Shown in pieces: positions 14,168-14,645 of a stretch of DNA of 14,645 nt. Both the position numbers and the translations under genes were made by a program. Origin of the DNA: Pseudomonadota bacterium (GTDB lineage: Bacteria; Pseudomonadota; Gammaproteobacteria; Steroidobacterales; Steroidobacteraceae); NCBI GenBank assembly GCA_021850555.1, contig JAJZLX010000185.1, positions 1 to 14,645 of the forward strand, written 5' to 3'. The notes under the pieces are model-generated. The model made no database searches and was not told where the DNA came from. It was given only the letters and a program-made list of their open reading frames with translations. The stretch's first letter is position 1. Every line of letters starts with the position of its first letter.

Positions 14168-14237
14168 AGCCACTCTCCCCATCCGCCACGCAGACCTGAC
14201 CCAGTCCGTGACATCTCTACCGCCACTGGAGGACTTC

Positions 14238-14645
14238 ATGCCACACGACAGCGACACGAACCCGGCCGCAGCGCGCTTCACGCTCATTTCGATCGCGGTG
14301 ATCGCGGCGCTGTACGGCACGCACGCGAGCGCGCACGATTCGCAGCGAGCCGCCGCCAAAGCAAAAAATGGCACGATAAACGTCGGGACCGTGTCCAAAC
14401 GCGCGCGCGCACACAACCATGAGGAGCCCGCCGGCACGGCGTTTGACCACCGGCTCATCACCCACGCCCAGATCCTGAAGTCCACCCAAAGCATCGCGAC
14501 CGTCACGCCGGAACAGGCGAAGATATTCGGACCGAACGCAAGCGCCACCCAGGCGCTCACCATTCAGCCGAATGTATACGTGAGCGGCCCGAACGTAGGC
14601 GGCGTATCGAATCGCGCCACCATCTCGATGCGCGGCATAAAGGTC
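14238..14645 (+). CDS. TonB-dependent outer-membrane receptor, N-terminal part (cut by window end)
   Basis: The first 136 residues of a gene that leaves the window. A signal peptide (about 1-32, hydrophobic core FTLISIAVIAALYG, cleavage after ASA) is followed by a TonB-box-like TINVGTV (46-52). The start of the plug domain follows: ILKSTQSIATVTPEQAKIFG (79-98), then ATQALTIQPNVYVSGPNVGG and ATISMRGI (127-134). There is no N-terminal STN signalling domain, so it is a plain transporter rather than a FecA-like transducer. ATG 14238 has GGAGGA at 14228-14233. It sits behind its own Pho-box promoter and after exbB-exbD-tonB, which suggests import of a phosphate-containing or scarce compound under phosphate limitation. 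The ligand cannot be told from this fragment. Confidence 0.87.
   Translation, partial: MPHDSDTNPAAARFTLISIAVIAALYGTHASAHDSQRAAAKAKNGTINVGTVSKRARAHNHEEPAGTAFDHRLITHAQILKSTQSIATVTPEQAKIFGPNASATQALTIQPNVYVSGPNVGGVSNRATISMRGIKV

Noticed and set aside
14101..14237. Cobalamin or other known riboswitch before the TonB-dependent receptor
   Set aside because: No conserved B12-box-like sequence recognised; a Pho-box promoter explains the control better.

Overview
This is a GC-rich (estimated above 60 %) bacterial chromosomal window. It most likely comes from a gammaproteobacterium: it carries a proteobacterial thermostable-hemolysin-family gene cluster, an ExbB-ExbD-TonB system with a TonB-dependent receptor, and an AtuA/DUF4387 pair. 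I cannot name the genus. No rRNA, tRNA or CRISPR was seen. Four blocks are visible.

Block 1 (1-2050, minus strand): a two-gene unit of an AtuA-family (DUF1446) protein and a DUF4387 protein, 10 nt apart. Three copies of one composite inverted-repeat element (GTCAA-N2-TTGAC-N7-GTCAA) lie around it: over the atuA start, about 250 bp upstream, and just beyond the 3' end of the unit. They look like binding sites of one regulator.

Block 2 (about 2720-7809, plus strand): a tightly packed biosynthesis-like operon. It encodes a thermostable-hemolysin (GNAT-like) protein, an adenylate-forming enzyme fused to a heme-oxygenase-like diiron oxidase with all six expected metal ligands, a short-chain dehydrogenase, an exported TPR protein and a SAM methyltransferase. 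The thermostable-hemolysin frame is interrupted by one TGA. Its continuation runs 40 codons further and ends in a TAATG junction with the next gene. A 19-bp perfect dyad sits in the spacer of a candidate promoter upstream.

Block 3 (8161-11295, plus strand): a DevBCA-like exporter made of a HlyD-type adaptor, an FtsX/MacB-type permease and an ATPase, joined by stop/start overlaps. With block 2 it suggests a pathway that activates, oxidises, reduces and exports an acyl or lipid-like compound. The product is unknown.

Block 4 (11296-14645, plus strand): a decayed ISL3-type transposase fragment, then exbB, exbD and tonB, then the 5' end of a TonB-dependent receptor. Good Pho-box matches precede both exbB and the receptor; the second has a -10-like hexamer at the classical distance. 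This points to a TonB uptake system induced by phosphate starvation. The receptor's roughly 250-nt leader contains a perfect 10-bp hairpin and a pair of mutually exclusive hairpins. The receptor runs off the right edge.
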